Assembly: GCF_901933205.1 (NCBI RefSeq) | Contig: NC_044586.1 | Location: 17,492,569-17,556,568, forward strand | Length of the DNA: 64,000 nucleotides | Source of the DNA: Camarhynchus parvulus | Taxonomy: Eukaryota > Chordata > Aves > Passeriformes > Thraupidae | Direction of reading: 5' to 3' | In this document: positions 14,393 through 28,103 of the stretch, one piece after another | How positions within the stretch are numbered: the stretch's first letter is position 1 | How the letters are laid out: each line of letters opens with the position of its first letter | The notes under the pieces: generated by a model | Told to the model about the DNA's origin: nothing | What the model saw: only the letters and a program-made list of their open reading frames with translations | The model's database searches: none | Program-made: the position numbers and the translations under genes

Positions 14393-17300
14393 AAACATGA
14401 ACATTGCCCCATAAATCAAAGTTACCAGAAAAATAGGATTGTACTCTTGAATGGTCCAAATTCTGAGACTCACTCTATTTGGTTCAGTTAAAGGTCAAAA
14501 TTAACATATTTATCTTAAAAACAAGGTCACTTTAAATTCCTAATATCTGAAAAAAACTCAGATCTATCAGAAAGGAAAAATAAATTTAATCACCACTGTA
14601 AAAAAAAAACAGCCACATGTATTCTAGTTCTGACATCCTAAAAAATACTAAGCCTTAAAATTTTATTCTGATTGTATTAGGCCTTTGTAAACACTCTGTT
14701 ATGACACTTTTAGGATTTAGTATTTCCTAAGTATGGAAAATTAAGGCTTTTTTCTTTTGAAAAATACAAGAAAAGCCAATCCTCGGAAAAAAACACACTG
14801 GGTTAATCTTTAGCTGTAGCAGCCTATGAGAAACCAGATGCTGAAATCAAGTGGATGCAAGTACAGATGATGTGAAACTGCTCACATTCAACAGACCCAT
14901 ATAGAAGCTTTCAGAAAGAGTCAACATTTCTAAACCCTGGCCTGTAATCACCAGAGAAAAAAAACCAAAAATCCCTCTGGTACAGGCCACAGTGATAGAG
15001 AATTGTTTTGTTCAAGACAGAAAAATCAAGATCCTGTCCTCATGTAGTTAGGGTAGTTAAGATCCCCTGGCAACCTTCTTAAAACAGGACTATCCAGTTT
15101 TCTGCTTTGCTTCTAATTTGACTATTTCCTCCCTCCACTGCCCCTTGGGAAAACAATTTCAGTTTGGAAAGACACCTTTGCTCCATGTCTTTATTTTCCT
15201 GTAGCATTGCAGCATATTGGCATGTATCACATCTCCTCGGTTCCAGGTATTCAGGTGCCACACATACAGGTGGGCAAAATGCACTCAAAAAGTATCATGA
15301 CATAAGGAACCATAACCAGACTCGGGCTCATTTTTCCAACAGCAAAAAAAGGATCAATTTGTCACATTGCTTTGATTTTGAAAAGCACATTTTTCAAATG
15401 GCATCTCTGTTTATGCCTCCTAATTATAAGCACCATTATTGGGCACAAACAAGGCAGTTCAACAGCCAGCTAAGTGGTCTGCACACAGAGTTGCTTATAG
15501 ATGCAGAGTTCATGTGGGGAAGATCTATTCATCATACAAATGATGCCTCTTTGAAAATGTCAAGGTACTGCCCTAAAGCTCTAGGGACAAAGCTCAGCCA
15601 GTGCAGAGCACCAGCTCTGAAAATGAGCCTGTGAGGACTTTTTGAGTCAACAACTCTGTTCACATTAACAATTCCCAACTTAAAACCACAAGTCACAAAA
15701 TAAAGACAAAGTTTTACAATGCAATGCTTTCAGTTCAGAACATCCTAATACATGAGTAAAGAGATTCTCCTTCCCAGACATGCCCTTTCTTTGTAAAATT
15801 CAGTATAAAATGCTTGAAAAGCTTCAAAAACTGTAGTACCCTTACCCTATAAAGCATTATTTTCCCCATAATTTTTTATCATTCTACTCCTGAATTGTAA
15901 GGGATTGGTTTTTCATGAGAATTTATAGTATGCCATTGTCTTCCCCAAAGCTCTGGCAATTTATAACAGCAGAAAACTTAGCCATTCATAAATGCAGAAT
16001 TAGGAAAAGAGTTATTGAAAATCTCTCCAAGTTCAAGGCCAAGGAAATCATACTTGCACGACAAAATATTAGAAGAGGGTAGCTCTGTTTCCTAGCCATC
16101 TTCTAAATTTCCCTGTTATCCTGCAAAATATTTCCACAACAGAATTACAGTGGTGAGTGAACCAACAGCTGTAATGATGGAAATGAGATGGAATTTATTA
16201 TGTCACAGAACCCTGACACCCTTTAGAGGTATGAAGAGTGCAGAACAGCACAGTCAGATGCAGTTAGCCCAGCCTTCCCTGGAAGGAACTCGATGCTGTG
16301 AGGTGCAAAACAACATTTTGAGTGCAAGTTAGGAGTCAGAAGGCACGAATTCCATGCCTCCTTCATGTGGCTGGGAGCCATGCTTGGTGCTCAGCAGCAC
16401 CAGCGGGACCCGCACACGGCCCATGGGCAGCCCCAGGTATCTCACACAGGAGAAGTGCCAGCAGCAGTGGGCAGAGGTGTAGAGGAAGGGTTGAAGTGTT
16501 TGAGTGAGTCTGGGAGCTATGTAGTTACACAGAAGCAAGGTATCTGTAGATTTTGGTAGTTATGCAAAGGGCGTTTGCCAATTGAAAAGCTGAAAGATTT
16601 ACTGGGGGCAATAGCACTGGCAGGAGATTCCTCCTGCTAAGGAGAAAAAGTAATAAAACAGGTGCTAGAAATGCAAATGCCATTTAATTAAAACCAAGAG
16701 CTCTGGGCACTATTTAGAATTAGCTGCACAGGCTCCTTCAGACCAAATACCCAGCTTAACACAAGTGTGTATATTCAGTCTCTAACAATTTCATAATGTT
16801 TTATAATAAAAGCTTTTTTGCACTCCTTTCTTTTTGAAGAATAAGCCATACTCTTATAAGATGAGAGTATTGAAAATAATTTCAAAGTTGAATAACATGA
16901 AACTCTAAGTGACCCCTGTAATGATCTATTGCCCCTCCATGAGAGGCATCATTGCTCAGCAGCCTCATGCTGATCCACCTTTTGGACACCACTGCCTGCC
17001 CAAAGCTCACTAAAAGGTCATTCTTGGTCTCTAAGGATGCAATTGAAAACTTAGCTCTGAAAATAACCTTTCATCTTTAATGATGTGTTATAATCCCTCT
17101 GCAAAATACTATTAATTTGTAAGCCTTGTGGAGGTAATTGTGTTTACCCAAACCCATAGTCTGAAGTATTGAAGTGCTGGGGTTTAGACATCAGTAGCCA
17201 GGTCCCTTGTGCAAGCACACTCATTTTAATTCAACATATTGACTTCTTTCCTCTCCACATATCTTCCCCTGTCATTTAGAGCCAAGGAAAGTAAAAGCTG

Positions 17301-20202
17301 TATCTGCTGGCCTTCCTCCCCCTTCCAGCTTTATTTTTGTCTTCTTTCAGAAAAAGTCTCCTGTGAAGGACCACATCAAATTCGTGTGACAGAAAACAGC
17401 AGCTGCAAGCAAATTCAAAGAGTAGAAAGACTGTGAATTTGCCATACCAATTAAATATATACTTGCACACTGAAAATTAAGACATTCAGGATACCCAATT
17501 GCCATGAAAAGAGATGCAACTCTTGGCTGCTCTGATCATGGTCAGCATATCGGAAGAAAAACAGTGCAACAAAGCTGTGAGCAAATGGGTTGGATCCCAG
17601 ACATTTCTCATGTGATGGAGCAAACCTGCATCCTCATGTAGTCTTCTTTGTCTATCTGATGTCTTTCCTAAGTGCCATGTCTTAGAATTGCATTCCTTCA
17701 AATGGAAAAAAAAAAAAGGCATCTCATATTTCCCTCTACTATCTCCCCAAAAAGAAAAATTAGAATAATGAACATGTTCAAAAGCTCATCGGAAGAATCA
17801 AGAGTTCCTGATATTTATTTCTTAATCATCCAACATTTTCTAAGTCTTCAGGGCTGAAAAATCACATTTATCTCACTCCTTTCTACCTTATATTCAGACA
17901 AGCAGCAGTTGTCTAAAACCACACTGAACAGACCAGTTAGTTGGGGTTCTTTTTTATATAAAACAATAAATTACAGAAGGTTACATAAAGTAAGAAAAAG
18001 AGTTCACTGTGGTCACATCATCAGGAACCAAAATAACACAGCATGAACAAACAGAAATTAGTTATAGAGACTTGCTACTATTTCTACAGTGTTAAGCCAT
18101 CATAGTTGAGATTAAATAATGTCATGGTGGGGAGGGGGAGGGGAAATAGCTTCCTCTAATTTCTTCTGTCAAATTACATCCAGGTTAAGAGAAGAATTAA
18201 AGGATCTCCTTTTACATTTCCCAGAAGATAAAGGCAGACAGATCACCCCACACTGGGGGTAGGGAGGCAAGATGGGATTCTGGTCTAACACCCACATCCT
18301 TTGACAATTAATGCAGGGAAATCGGGTTACAGTTTGGGGTGTCCTGGCAGAATTGTGGATGCCCACAGGAGAAGGCAGAGATGCATTTCCTGCAGAAGAG
18401 TCCTTTCTGTCCTGGCTGAGTAGTTCAAGGCTGTGCATACTCAGGGTCCCTAACCTAGCTGAGATCCCATCTGTGGAGCTTTCCAGGCTGTGGGCACAGG
18501 TTGTTAGCACCTGGCAGATATTTCCACAAACTCTGTGTTTGGAAAGTGAAGCCAAATCTATTTGAAGAACTAGAATCCCCAATACATGATCTAATCCATC
18601 CAAACATCTTCCCCTTCACAAAAAATGAAGATTATGAAACCCAAACTTTTCCTGATGTTTTGGGTTCTTTCCCTCAAAGCATCCCAGAACAGTTATTCAA
18701 ATACTGGAGAATCACCATTAGGATTTCCTTTGTCCACATTTTTTTTTTACAACAGGCTCCTGTAAACAGCACGGTAAAAAGAAATCTAGGTCGTTAGATT
18801 TTGAGGACATAATTGCCAATCCTGGCCTTAATTATCACAGATCAGTTCACTTCTAGCAAGGATATGACCACCCATACCTTCAAGCACATTTGCTCATTTC
18901 TGCAAAACTTATCTGAAAATTTTGCTAATATCAATCAGAACTTAAGGCAGGAAAAAAAGACCACCACTCAACTGCAGCTCATGGAACATGGTCTGTGCAA
19001 GATTTTACACCTCTCTTTTTACCTTATTACATAAAATCTAATCACACTGAGTATTGCTTCAATATGCTAACATTCACCACTGAAATTTTCATTAGTTAAA
19101 ATTCATTCACATCAATAAAAACACAGATGGCTTCTTCTGTACCAAACTCTTCTATCCATCTTCACCACACACTTTGCAGGCACTTAACAGAACACTTGTC
19201 AAATCTGGGCTTCTGTGAGGTGCAATGGTGAAGTAAATGCTGTCATTTTATTATCAGCAGGATTACAATGAGTTTGATTCAAGGGGTGGTGTCAGTGGGG
19301 CTTTCTGAGATCTTTGGCATGAGAGCAGCATCTCAAAAAGCTCACAGTAATTCCTGTAAATGAATTCACCAGCATTTACTCTGTCACTGTTAATGAAGAA
19401 TCATTTGCTCCCTTAGGCTCTCATATAGGAAATTTTACTACAATTAATGAAATATCTTTTTAAAAATTGTAGTTGTGATGCAACAGGTTTGCCAGTTTGC
19501 AAACAATCTCCACCTCTATCACTCTCTTTGCAAATGGTATTGGAAAAGGTGATGGAGGCAGGCTTCCTTCCCTACCTACTCAGGTGGACAGGCTGCCCCC
19601 ATGGGGCTGGTGCAGAAGGTGTCAAGTGAGTCATGAAAGCTCAGTGATTTCCTTTTTCCTGGCCTTTTCTACATGTGCTCTGTTTTTCTGGAGATATCTA
19701 GCAATGAGGCAAGCCCTCACAATACCAGCACTGGTAGCAGAGTGACATGGCACTAATGAACCACTTGGAATGATCATTATTCTTACAGAACTAATGAGAA
19801 TTAGAGTGGAAAACCCCAACTGAATCATTCAGAAGCTGATAGATTTATACAAATGAGATGTACCTATCTGGTCTGCTTCCACCAGCTGCTTTTGGTAAAG
19901 CTGGATCAGAAAGAAGATTGTCCTAAACATATAAATGATATGCAGAATAATTAATCCTCTTTCCCTTTACTTGTTTACAAAGTATGTTCACACAAAAAAA
20001 GCTCTCTCTTCCTTTCTCATATGTTCATACATGCTCTCATTCTTCTTTCCCCATCTAAAATATTAACTTACTTAACAGTTTGTGGGCATAAAACATTAGA
20101 CTAACATCCATCAGATGTTATTAAAAAGGCTACTGATCAGCCCAAATTATCTCTGCTAGTATTCAAATTAGCATCAAAGTGATAAATGTGTGTTAGTCTG
20201 AA
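14393..20202. other. Gene-poor, AT-rich DNA; nothing recognised
   Basis: Longest frames are about 150 codons without family resemblance. A G-rich run (GGTGGGGAGGGGGAGGGG) lies at about 18126-18143. Confidence 0.6.
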
Positions 20203-20208
20203 ATGGCT

Positions 20209-21010
20209 TGTTGTGGTGCGTGCGCAAGTTTTGTTGATGTGAATTGTATTCAGTTTCGTATGAAAGTTAGTTGTTTTATTAATACTTAAGATGGCGTTTT
20301 GAGGTGCAGTTTTCAGGGCTCACTCCCCCTTCTTCCCCAATCAGTTACCTGTCGATCATTTGCTGCCATGGCAATTCCCGCCTTTTTGTTTCGATTTTTG
20401 ATGTCTAAGTAACCCCTCCCTAATTATGTCATGATTTTGTCTTGCCCCTCCCCTGTTTCCCCGGCGACCCCCCTGTCCATCACTCTCTGCCCACTCCCCA
20501 TCCCTAGAAAGTTCTCCCAGGGACAGAGGGTGATTGGGTCAGGGTGGGGAGCCACTCCTATGTTACATTATGATTTGCTAGTCGGTCATGTCTATCATTG
20601 TATTATGTAATGTCATTGGTTGTATATGATTTTCCCCTCCCCTCGGGGTTTCTATAACTGCCCCAACCGAGGGGCGGTGGATTGGGCAGTTTTCTGCACT
20701 CCCTCACCTGTCAACACCCTTCCTCCTCTCCAATAAACCCACCCCCGCTGCAAAAGGCTGCCTGCTTCTCGCCTCTTCTTTTCTCCGCCTGTGTACGCTG
20801 CTGCCGCGAGTTGAGTTGCCTCGCTGGGTTGCATTCCCTTGCCTAGACGCAGGGAGGACTCAGGAAGCCAGCTGGTCGCCCTGCACCTTGCAGTGGTCAT
20901 ATCAGCCGGCCCGACAGGCTGCCGGCTGCGGACCTTTTCTCTCGCTCTGCTGTGGGAGCTGCCGGGCTTCTTCTACGCGCAACCGCAGCGGCTGGTCCTG
21001 CAAAGCATGA
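20209..21010 (+). mobile_element. Solo LTR, same class II family as 6094
   Basis: It begins TGTTGTGGTGCGTG, with a TATA-like TCTATAACTG at 20651-20660 and AATAAA at 20732-20737. The upstream flank ATGGCT (20203-20208) is repeated exactly at 21011-21016, supporting a solo LTR. The last 23 bp are uncertain: by alignment the LTR proper may end at ...ACCGCA (20987), followed by a 5-nt spacer and TGG, the position where a primer site would start. Confidence 0.8.
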
Positions 21011-21016
21011 ATGGCT

Positions 21017-24000
21017 AAAAGGCACCACCTAAATTGCCTCTGTGCCTTGTAGCATATCAGCAACAGTCAGGATGCCGTCCACTCACTAAGAGACAAAGTT
21101 TAATAAAATTTGAAGAGCAAAGGACTGGACTTCGGAAGAGAGTTTCCATTTCCACCAAAACCCTAAATATTACTCATCTTTTTAAAGAAAATTATAATGA
21201 AAACCATGCACATTCTAATATTTAATTAGGGGCAAAAGTATTTCAGCAAAATTTCCTCATTACAAAGACAAGGATAGAGGAGAATTTAATTACAATACTT
21301 GTTGAAAATGTGTTAGCTTTACAATTCTCTCTTCTTCTGTCATAGTTCTCCATTAGGCATAACAAAACGGCTCACAGACCAGGTACTCTGATTAGAACAG
21401 CAGCTCATGAATATAAGCTGTTGAACATACTGCAAGCAGCAAAGCTTTCAAAATAAATCTCTGTCTGCAAGACAAATTACCTCTCCCCACAATTGCACTG
21501 ATACACTGAGTCCTGAATATGCTTAATATAATATGTGGCACATAGGACTTTGCTAGTTTTCTTTGTGTTAGATATTTCCACACACAGACCCCTCACTCTC
21601 ACCAACCACTGCTGTGGTGCATCACATTCTGACAGCTATTTGCAGTTTGCAGTATATGACTGATCCTTTAAGTCACTGATTAATATTTCTCCTCTCAGAG
21701 ACCTTTCAAAATGGCTGATTAGCATTTTTAGAGGAATTTTGGGTAACACTCCATTGCCTGGTTAATTGATGGCAATTTCTTTGTTCCCTTCACAAGCACA
21801 AGTCCCTTCTACAAATTCTAAAAATTGAAAGAATTTAAAAGGTGGGAAAATAGTTTCCAATCCAGCAGGTCAGAATGTCACATTCATTTGATTTTAAGTA
21901 ACATTGATAATCTAGTAGAAACAACAGCAAATGTAAGAGTCATAGGAATTTACGGGGTAGTTGTGGGATGATTTGAACCAAATTTGGAGAAAGTACATTG
22001 CAATGAAAATTATTGCTTTAAAGAATAATTTGTTTCATTTATTGTTTTACACCTCGAGTAAATGAAAAAAAAACAGAACAAAAAACCCTGCTTTTCTTTA
22101 CCAATTTGAATTTTAAAAACCTTAGCTTCTTATCTTGAGTATTAATTTCATTCAAAGGGTTGCTGTGCTCTAACCAAAGATGATAAAAAGTATTAAGCCA
22201 CATCAGGTTTTATGAAGTCAGAGACAAAAGCTCATGAAAGATTAAATTCTGCTGGCAATCAATCATGCTGCCTTGAAGGTAATTTTGAATTGAGGTATTA
22301 GCTTTGGGAATACATCTTTCTACCCAATTCACACACTGTCATTCTTCAGCTCCCATTAGAAGAGGTTACCAACAGGTTTCCCTGATTACACAAAGAACCA
22401 GCTGCCTTGACACATCTTGAAACCTCTCTTAATCGCACTGGGAATGGAATTGCTTTAGAATCCATGACTTGGGAAGCATCAGTGCTTCAGCTCTTTCAAT
22501 GCAAAACAGGACTGACTGCACACTGTTTAAGACAGCACCTAAATAGATAAAAGAGAAAGCTGGGGAAAGATAAGATCAGAAACTCAACCAGAAAAAAAGG
22601 TTTAAAAAAAAAAAGTAGGATGTGTAATTTGCCTAAGTTCAGAAGGAATGAAAAACAGAACTGGGAATTGAAAGCAGAAAGCAGATCTTCTGGTCTTAAT
22701 TTTGAAAATATCTGTATCCAGCACTACCTTTCCCAAATGAGAATTGATAGAAAAGCAGCTGTTTGATTTTGTCTTCCTTCTAAGGAATATCTCACTGTAA
22801 ACAAGATGATAAAGCAAGGCAGGGTCTAATCAGGACTGAGACAAGGTCTGGCAGAACTATCAGTCTTGATGTTCCAAGAGATTTTCAAGGACTCAATGGG
22901 AGGCATTTTCTCCCCAGTCCCAAGAGCCTGTCTCAAAATTAGCTTTGCCTAGGAGTTGTGGTAATTGGATAAAATAAGCCCCTATGGGAGCTGTAAGTGT
23001 TCAATCAGGTGTCAGGGAAAAATTTAGCTTTATATGTAGCTGGGCTTCAAAATCCATGCTAATTTTCACCCTCATCCCTCCCCCTCAAAAAATAAGGGGA
23101 AAAAAAAACCGTTGATGATAATTCAAGGTTAGGTTAAAAAACAATCACCCAAAATCATGGAGAGGATGTCCACAGTAGTAAGGCAATCTGATTTTTGATG
23201 AGTTTAGACATTCAACATAACAGCAAAGGGCCTCATGACAACAGAAACCCTTATCTCTATTTATGCTCCAGCAGAATTGCAAAATCAGTAATGTTCTGAT
23301 CGTACTACAACAAAACTACATCTGCCAATCCTTACCCAGCTGTGTCTGGAGTAAGCCAAGGTGCAGCCTGTCTCTGTGGGCACTGAAACCACTGTGTAAC
23401 TCAGAGCCTTCCCAGCTGTAAGCACCCACTGCAGGTCCTGCAAACAGTCTGTGCAGTCACACTGCTCTGGTGTCCAGACACCATTTCAAATCCTCCTGTC
23501 CTTCCACCAGAACCTGTTTTTTCCCAGGAGGACTGTATAGTCAGATCCTATTCTCATGACATCCTCCTCTTTTTATTTTAATCACATAAAACACATTGCT
23601 GAGTTTTTTCCCAAGCATATTTAGAATAATTTTAAAGTGTGACTCTAGTTGTTTCTCTTTCCCACGTTACTATCATTGATGATGTTTGCCAGACTAAACA
23701 TGCCTCCTAATCTGCAAGCTAAGGAGCTTCAGCAAGCTGAGGGCCACTGTTCTCTGCAGATTTAGATCCAAAAGACCTGAATTCTGTTACTGAGCTTCAA
23801 ATTAACCACAACAGGACAGAAAGACTTTGCCAGGGAAATGCAGATAACAAAGAATGCAGAGATTCACTGACAAGAATATATTTTGTGGTAATAGATTAAT
23901 GGGCTCAGGTATTTATAGAAAAGAGACAGGGTGCCCAGCTTTGAGAGAAACTTTCTTCCTTTGAAAATAATCTCAGATCTACTTCTAAATACAACCACTG

Positions 24001-27000
24001 ACAACAGCACTAGCCTGCTGCCTTGGTACAGGATCATGTTTGACATTTACTTTGCTAAATGGTGATGAATGGGTATAGACCAACAGTGGTGGGTGGCTCT
24101 ATACCATGATCAATTTGAAAAAATAAAAAAGCAAAGGATAACAAAGAATAAAGGAAAATAAAGAATATTTAGAAGTGCCTTTGAGATGAGGCAGATGGAA
24201 GCATCCCCAGAGGAGCAGAGGGGAAAGCAGCACAGTTAAAACTGAAGCAGAGATTGAAGATTGCACTGCAACCACTGTTTCATTTTCTGATCACATGGGG
24301 AAATTACAAACTACTGTCAAGGAAAATTAATTTGACTTTTTGTGAAGATATAGTAGGAACTAGGACAAACCAGGCAGGTTACAAAAACACTGGGCCCCTA
24401 CAGACTTCAGCCCAGTAGAAGAGAGCTTCTGTGAGACTTGACGAGGTACCCTGGGCTGGAGGTCAGAAATAGGTCCTGATGCCAGCTCAAATGTCCCTTG
24501 AGGGATGACCCACATAAAATCTCAGCTCTTTGTTTCATTTGGGTTATTTTCAAGCAAACTCTTTGGGGGCCAGTGGTATTTGTCACTCCACAGGCAGCAC
24601 ACCTCCAGTACAGAGCCAGAACATAATGTGACATCATTGTCACATAAAAGCAATGAAATCCAAAGACAATAGGACATAAAAAATGCAGCAGATGGCTTCG
24701 TGACTAGCAGAAAATCCTAGAAACACTTACTGAAGTGCAAGAAGAGTTGCTGCAGAAGAGCCATGGGAGAAAGCTACAAAGGCTGTAGATGTTATCACAG
24801 CAGATCCTGTCTCGACAGTGAGCTGTAGCACATGAACAGGACAGGGCAGAAGACAGAAGGGAGTAGGAGGACTGTCAACACCACAAGATACAGTCTGCAT
24901 AACATGCAGCCTGATGCACTTGAATACTCACCTCTCCCTGTCAGGGGAAATGCCAGACATGCTCTCAGAAGAAATTCTCATAAGCCTTCTTGACCTAGGT
25001 GAGCATTTCATGCAAACTTCTCACGCTGTTGTATGGTGGGTGCAAAATTCTTATACTATTTCCTTTTTTCCAGATACATAGGCATAGTCCTTAATTAGAT
25101 TTCCTTTGTTGAAAGGTGATGCCAAACTTCTCATAATTAAATTCAATTATTTTCCATCTACTAATCTTCTTACAAAAGAAAATGAAAATGGTATGAGCAA
25201 ACAAAGTAGAACAAATGCACTGTAGAATGTATGTATTAGTAATCTTCAGTTAGGTAGGGGACAAAAGGCAGGTAGATGACGTATTCTGTATATTTATGCT
25301 GTAAGCTGCAGCACTGTACAGAGCAATCCAAGCATACTTTAAGAGTTGGGTCACGCAAACTTCCAGCAAGTTGGTGCAAAGGATGGGGTAATTCTCCTGC
25401 CAGCAGCAGAAGTGGAACCAGTTTGCTTTGAAATGCCCCTCCCTTCATTCAGGCCATGAGGAGTTAAACTGCCTTAGTTGCCAGTGGTCTGAGTTGACAC
25501 CAGGTTAAACACAGTGATGGCAGAATCTTTTCCTTTTGCTTCTGGTGTGAACAATTATAGATAAGCAGTTGTGTGAGAGGTGAAATAATCCACTGAGTTG
25601 GAGAGGTCAAGAATCCCCATCCGAGTTGAGGAGGAGTTTCCTTGCTGTTCACAAGGAGAGGGGAAAGTTTTCTCCCAGCTCAGCATCAACAGGAGCCTCC
25701 TAACTCATGGAAGTTTGTCTTCTCTGGGTTCCATTGCATTGGACAAACACACTCAATTTATTTTCAAAAACAAGAGGTCACTCGCAGGGTTTCCAGAGCA
25801 TTAATGTTAAATAAAATAGAGTCTTTAACCCAAGGACTAAATCTTTTTCCTCTCAGGACTGTGCAAAGGCCCTGTAGGAGCGGAAGCTTTGTGGTCCCTC
25901 TCATCTCCAAGAGGTTGGGTGCTTACCAGGATTTGGCCTATCTTGGTTGCAGTGACAACCGCCCAGAGGAGGCACCCAGCCCTCATGGGGGCACATGCAG
26001 GTCACACTGTGCTTCACCCACACACTCACACAAAACCTGTTTTGGCTTAATCACTGAGGGTTTCATGTTTCTTACAGAAAAACTGTGAAATTGCTTTCCC
26101 AGTAGCTTTAAAATCTCTGTGTCCCTTAGGAGGGCTCAAGGCATATTCAGACATCCTTGTTACATTTTAACCAGTGTGACCACATAAGAAAAATGTCCTA
26201 TTTAAACTCAAAAATGGCCAAAACCTGCAGATACAGCTCAGAAGAAAAAAAAAAAAAAAAAATGTAGTGCTGAAACCATCATTAAGAATGATCTATTAGC
26301 TAATGTTGTAAAATAGTGGCATTGCATTTAGGCTGTCTTATTAAGGATGAAAAAATACAGAAGTCAGATAAAAATGTAATGAAAGTCATAGATTTAGAAA
26401 GCTTAGTTGTGCAGAAAGTTCTAACAGCTCTAGTCCCTATAACATCTTCTTGTGAAGGAGGAAAAATTGACACATAGTGACACTGCATTCAAAAAAAGAT
26501 CTAAACAGTCCTAAGAGACAAGAATTTATGTCGCTGATTAGAGAAAAAATACAGAAAGGGTCAGGCTGACAAGGAAGTTCAGTAAAACGTCCTTTTGTGG
26601 AGACCAGATGGTCTCCTGTGCTAGTGAATTTGGCAAGGCTGGTTGGTGCACCACTACCAAGCTGAAAACCAGAGGTCCTGACAAACATCTGAATGTCTTC
26701 TACCTTTCCTAGTTATTATAATTTTAAAGTTCGTGCCTCTAGCTCAGAGAAGCCAAGGGGACTGTCTTTTTTTTATTTCTCATCTTCCCCCCTTCCTCCA
26801 CCTTTTAAATATTTTTTCTTCTAACTAGCTGCAACTATTTTTAATACCATGATCAGATGTCTACTTCTTCAAGGGGAGGTTTCTGTCTTAACTAAGGGAT
26901 TCAAATGCTGAAATTTGAATTGACACAGAGTACCAGTTTGTGGGGTCCTCCCATATACAAGAGATTTGGTGGATTGCACTTTAGGTTATTAAATCTGCCT

Positions 27001-27444
27001 GACTGTTGAACAAGATGGTTTGGTTTAAAAACTAGCACACAGCCTTCAGCATCTTGCACATTTCAATGTCCTTCCCCCAAAATTAGTTTCCTTTCCATAC
27101 AGAGCATGTGGGAATTCTCCCTCATCACTCCCATAATTCTCAAGAATTATTACAGTATTGGAGTACAATAGCATGTAGAAATCATAGCTTCAATCAGGGC
27201 CTCAGTGCAATCCACAAAGTTGAAAATATTCCTTGTTATATCTAAATATAGGAAAGCATAAATAAATAATTTAATTTTGTAGCCAGGGAAGTAAAGCTCC
27301 AGGACATTCAGAACCAGCCCCCTAGAGCAAGTTAACATTTTCAAGAGTCTTCAAACAAGACTCAGTGTTACGTGACAAACATCCAAAAACTGTAGTTCAA
27401 TTTTCGGACATTTCTGCCCCACCTAAACTGAAGCTACTCAGACA
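21017..27444. other. Gene-poor, AT-rich DNA; nothing recognised
   Basis: No CR1 or LTR landmarks. An A-run of about 18 lies near 26245-26262. Confidence 0.6.
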
Positions 27445-27450
27445 GTCCCT

Positions 27451-28097
27451 TGTAGCAGTGTGTTTTTTAATTGTAATGCATTTCTAGCAGTCAGTTTTAT
27501 AATCTTTCCTATGGTGTACTGTTACAGCATATTTTATTATTGATGGATTTTTCCTTTCCCCCCTGCATTATTGGTTTTGCCCAAGCTGTCCATCTCTCTA
27601 AAGATGTACCCCTCTGTTTCCTCTTCCTCCTCCTATAGAATGTCAATCCTTCCCCAAGCCTGCCTCTTTTCCTAGAAACTTCCCTATTAATTTTGTATCC
27701 TTCGAAATCCCATTGATTTTTTAAAGTTATTCTCCTCCCCTGTAGTCCCCTATTAGTTTAAACATTGTATTCCCTGCCTTGTGTACCACCCTCAATTTCT
27801 CCCAATTGGTCAAAAATTGTATCCTCTCCTGGGACCTCCTCCCCCTTATAATCTGATATATGGGTTTCAGTTTGTCTTTCTGTCGCTGAACTTGTGGGCG
27901 TAAACTTCTTTGGAAACCGTACGGAAGGTCTCTCTCTGATCCCTGTCCCTACCCTCGGCACAGTCTGCAGTCCACCTGTGCCATAGAGCTGCCGTACCCT
28001 GCAGCTGCACCCTGGATTGGACAGCCTTCTGGGGGCAGCCCACCCGTGCTGTTGGTGTCGGGAGCTGGTTGGGCAGAAGAAATCCGTCACCGCAGCA
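27451..28097 (+). mobile_element. Solo LTR with exact 6-bp target duplication GTCCCT
   Basis: It runs from TGTAGCAGTG to ...CGCAGCA (TG...CA ends), 647 bp, flanked by GTCCCT at 27445-27450 and 28098-28103. The TATA box CTTATAAT lies at 27844-27851. A conserved-looking CCTAGAAACTTCC block lies near 27671, shared with the LTR at 54086. A 6-bp duplication fits class II ERVs. No internal region is left. Confidence 0.88.
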
Positions 28098-28103
28098 GTC
28101 CCT

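Noticed and set aside
18126..18143. Possible G-quadruplex
   Set aside because: Only three runs of three or more G are present, so it does not meet the usual four-run pattern.
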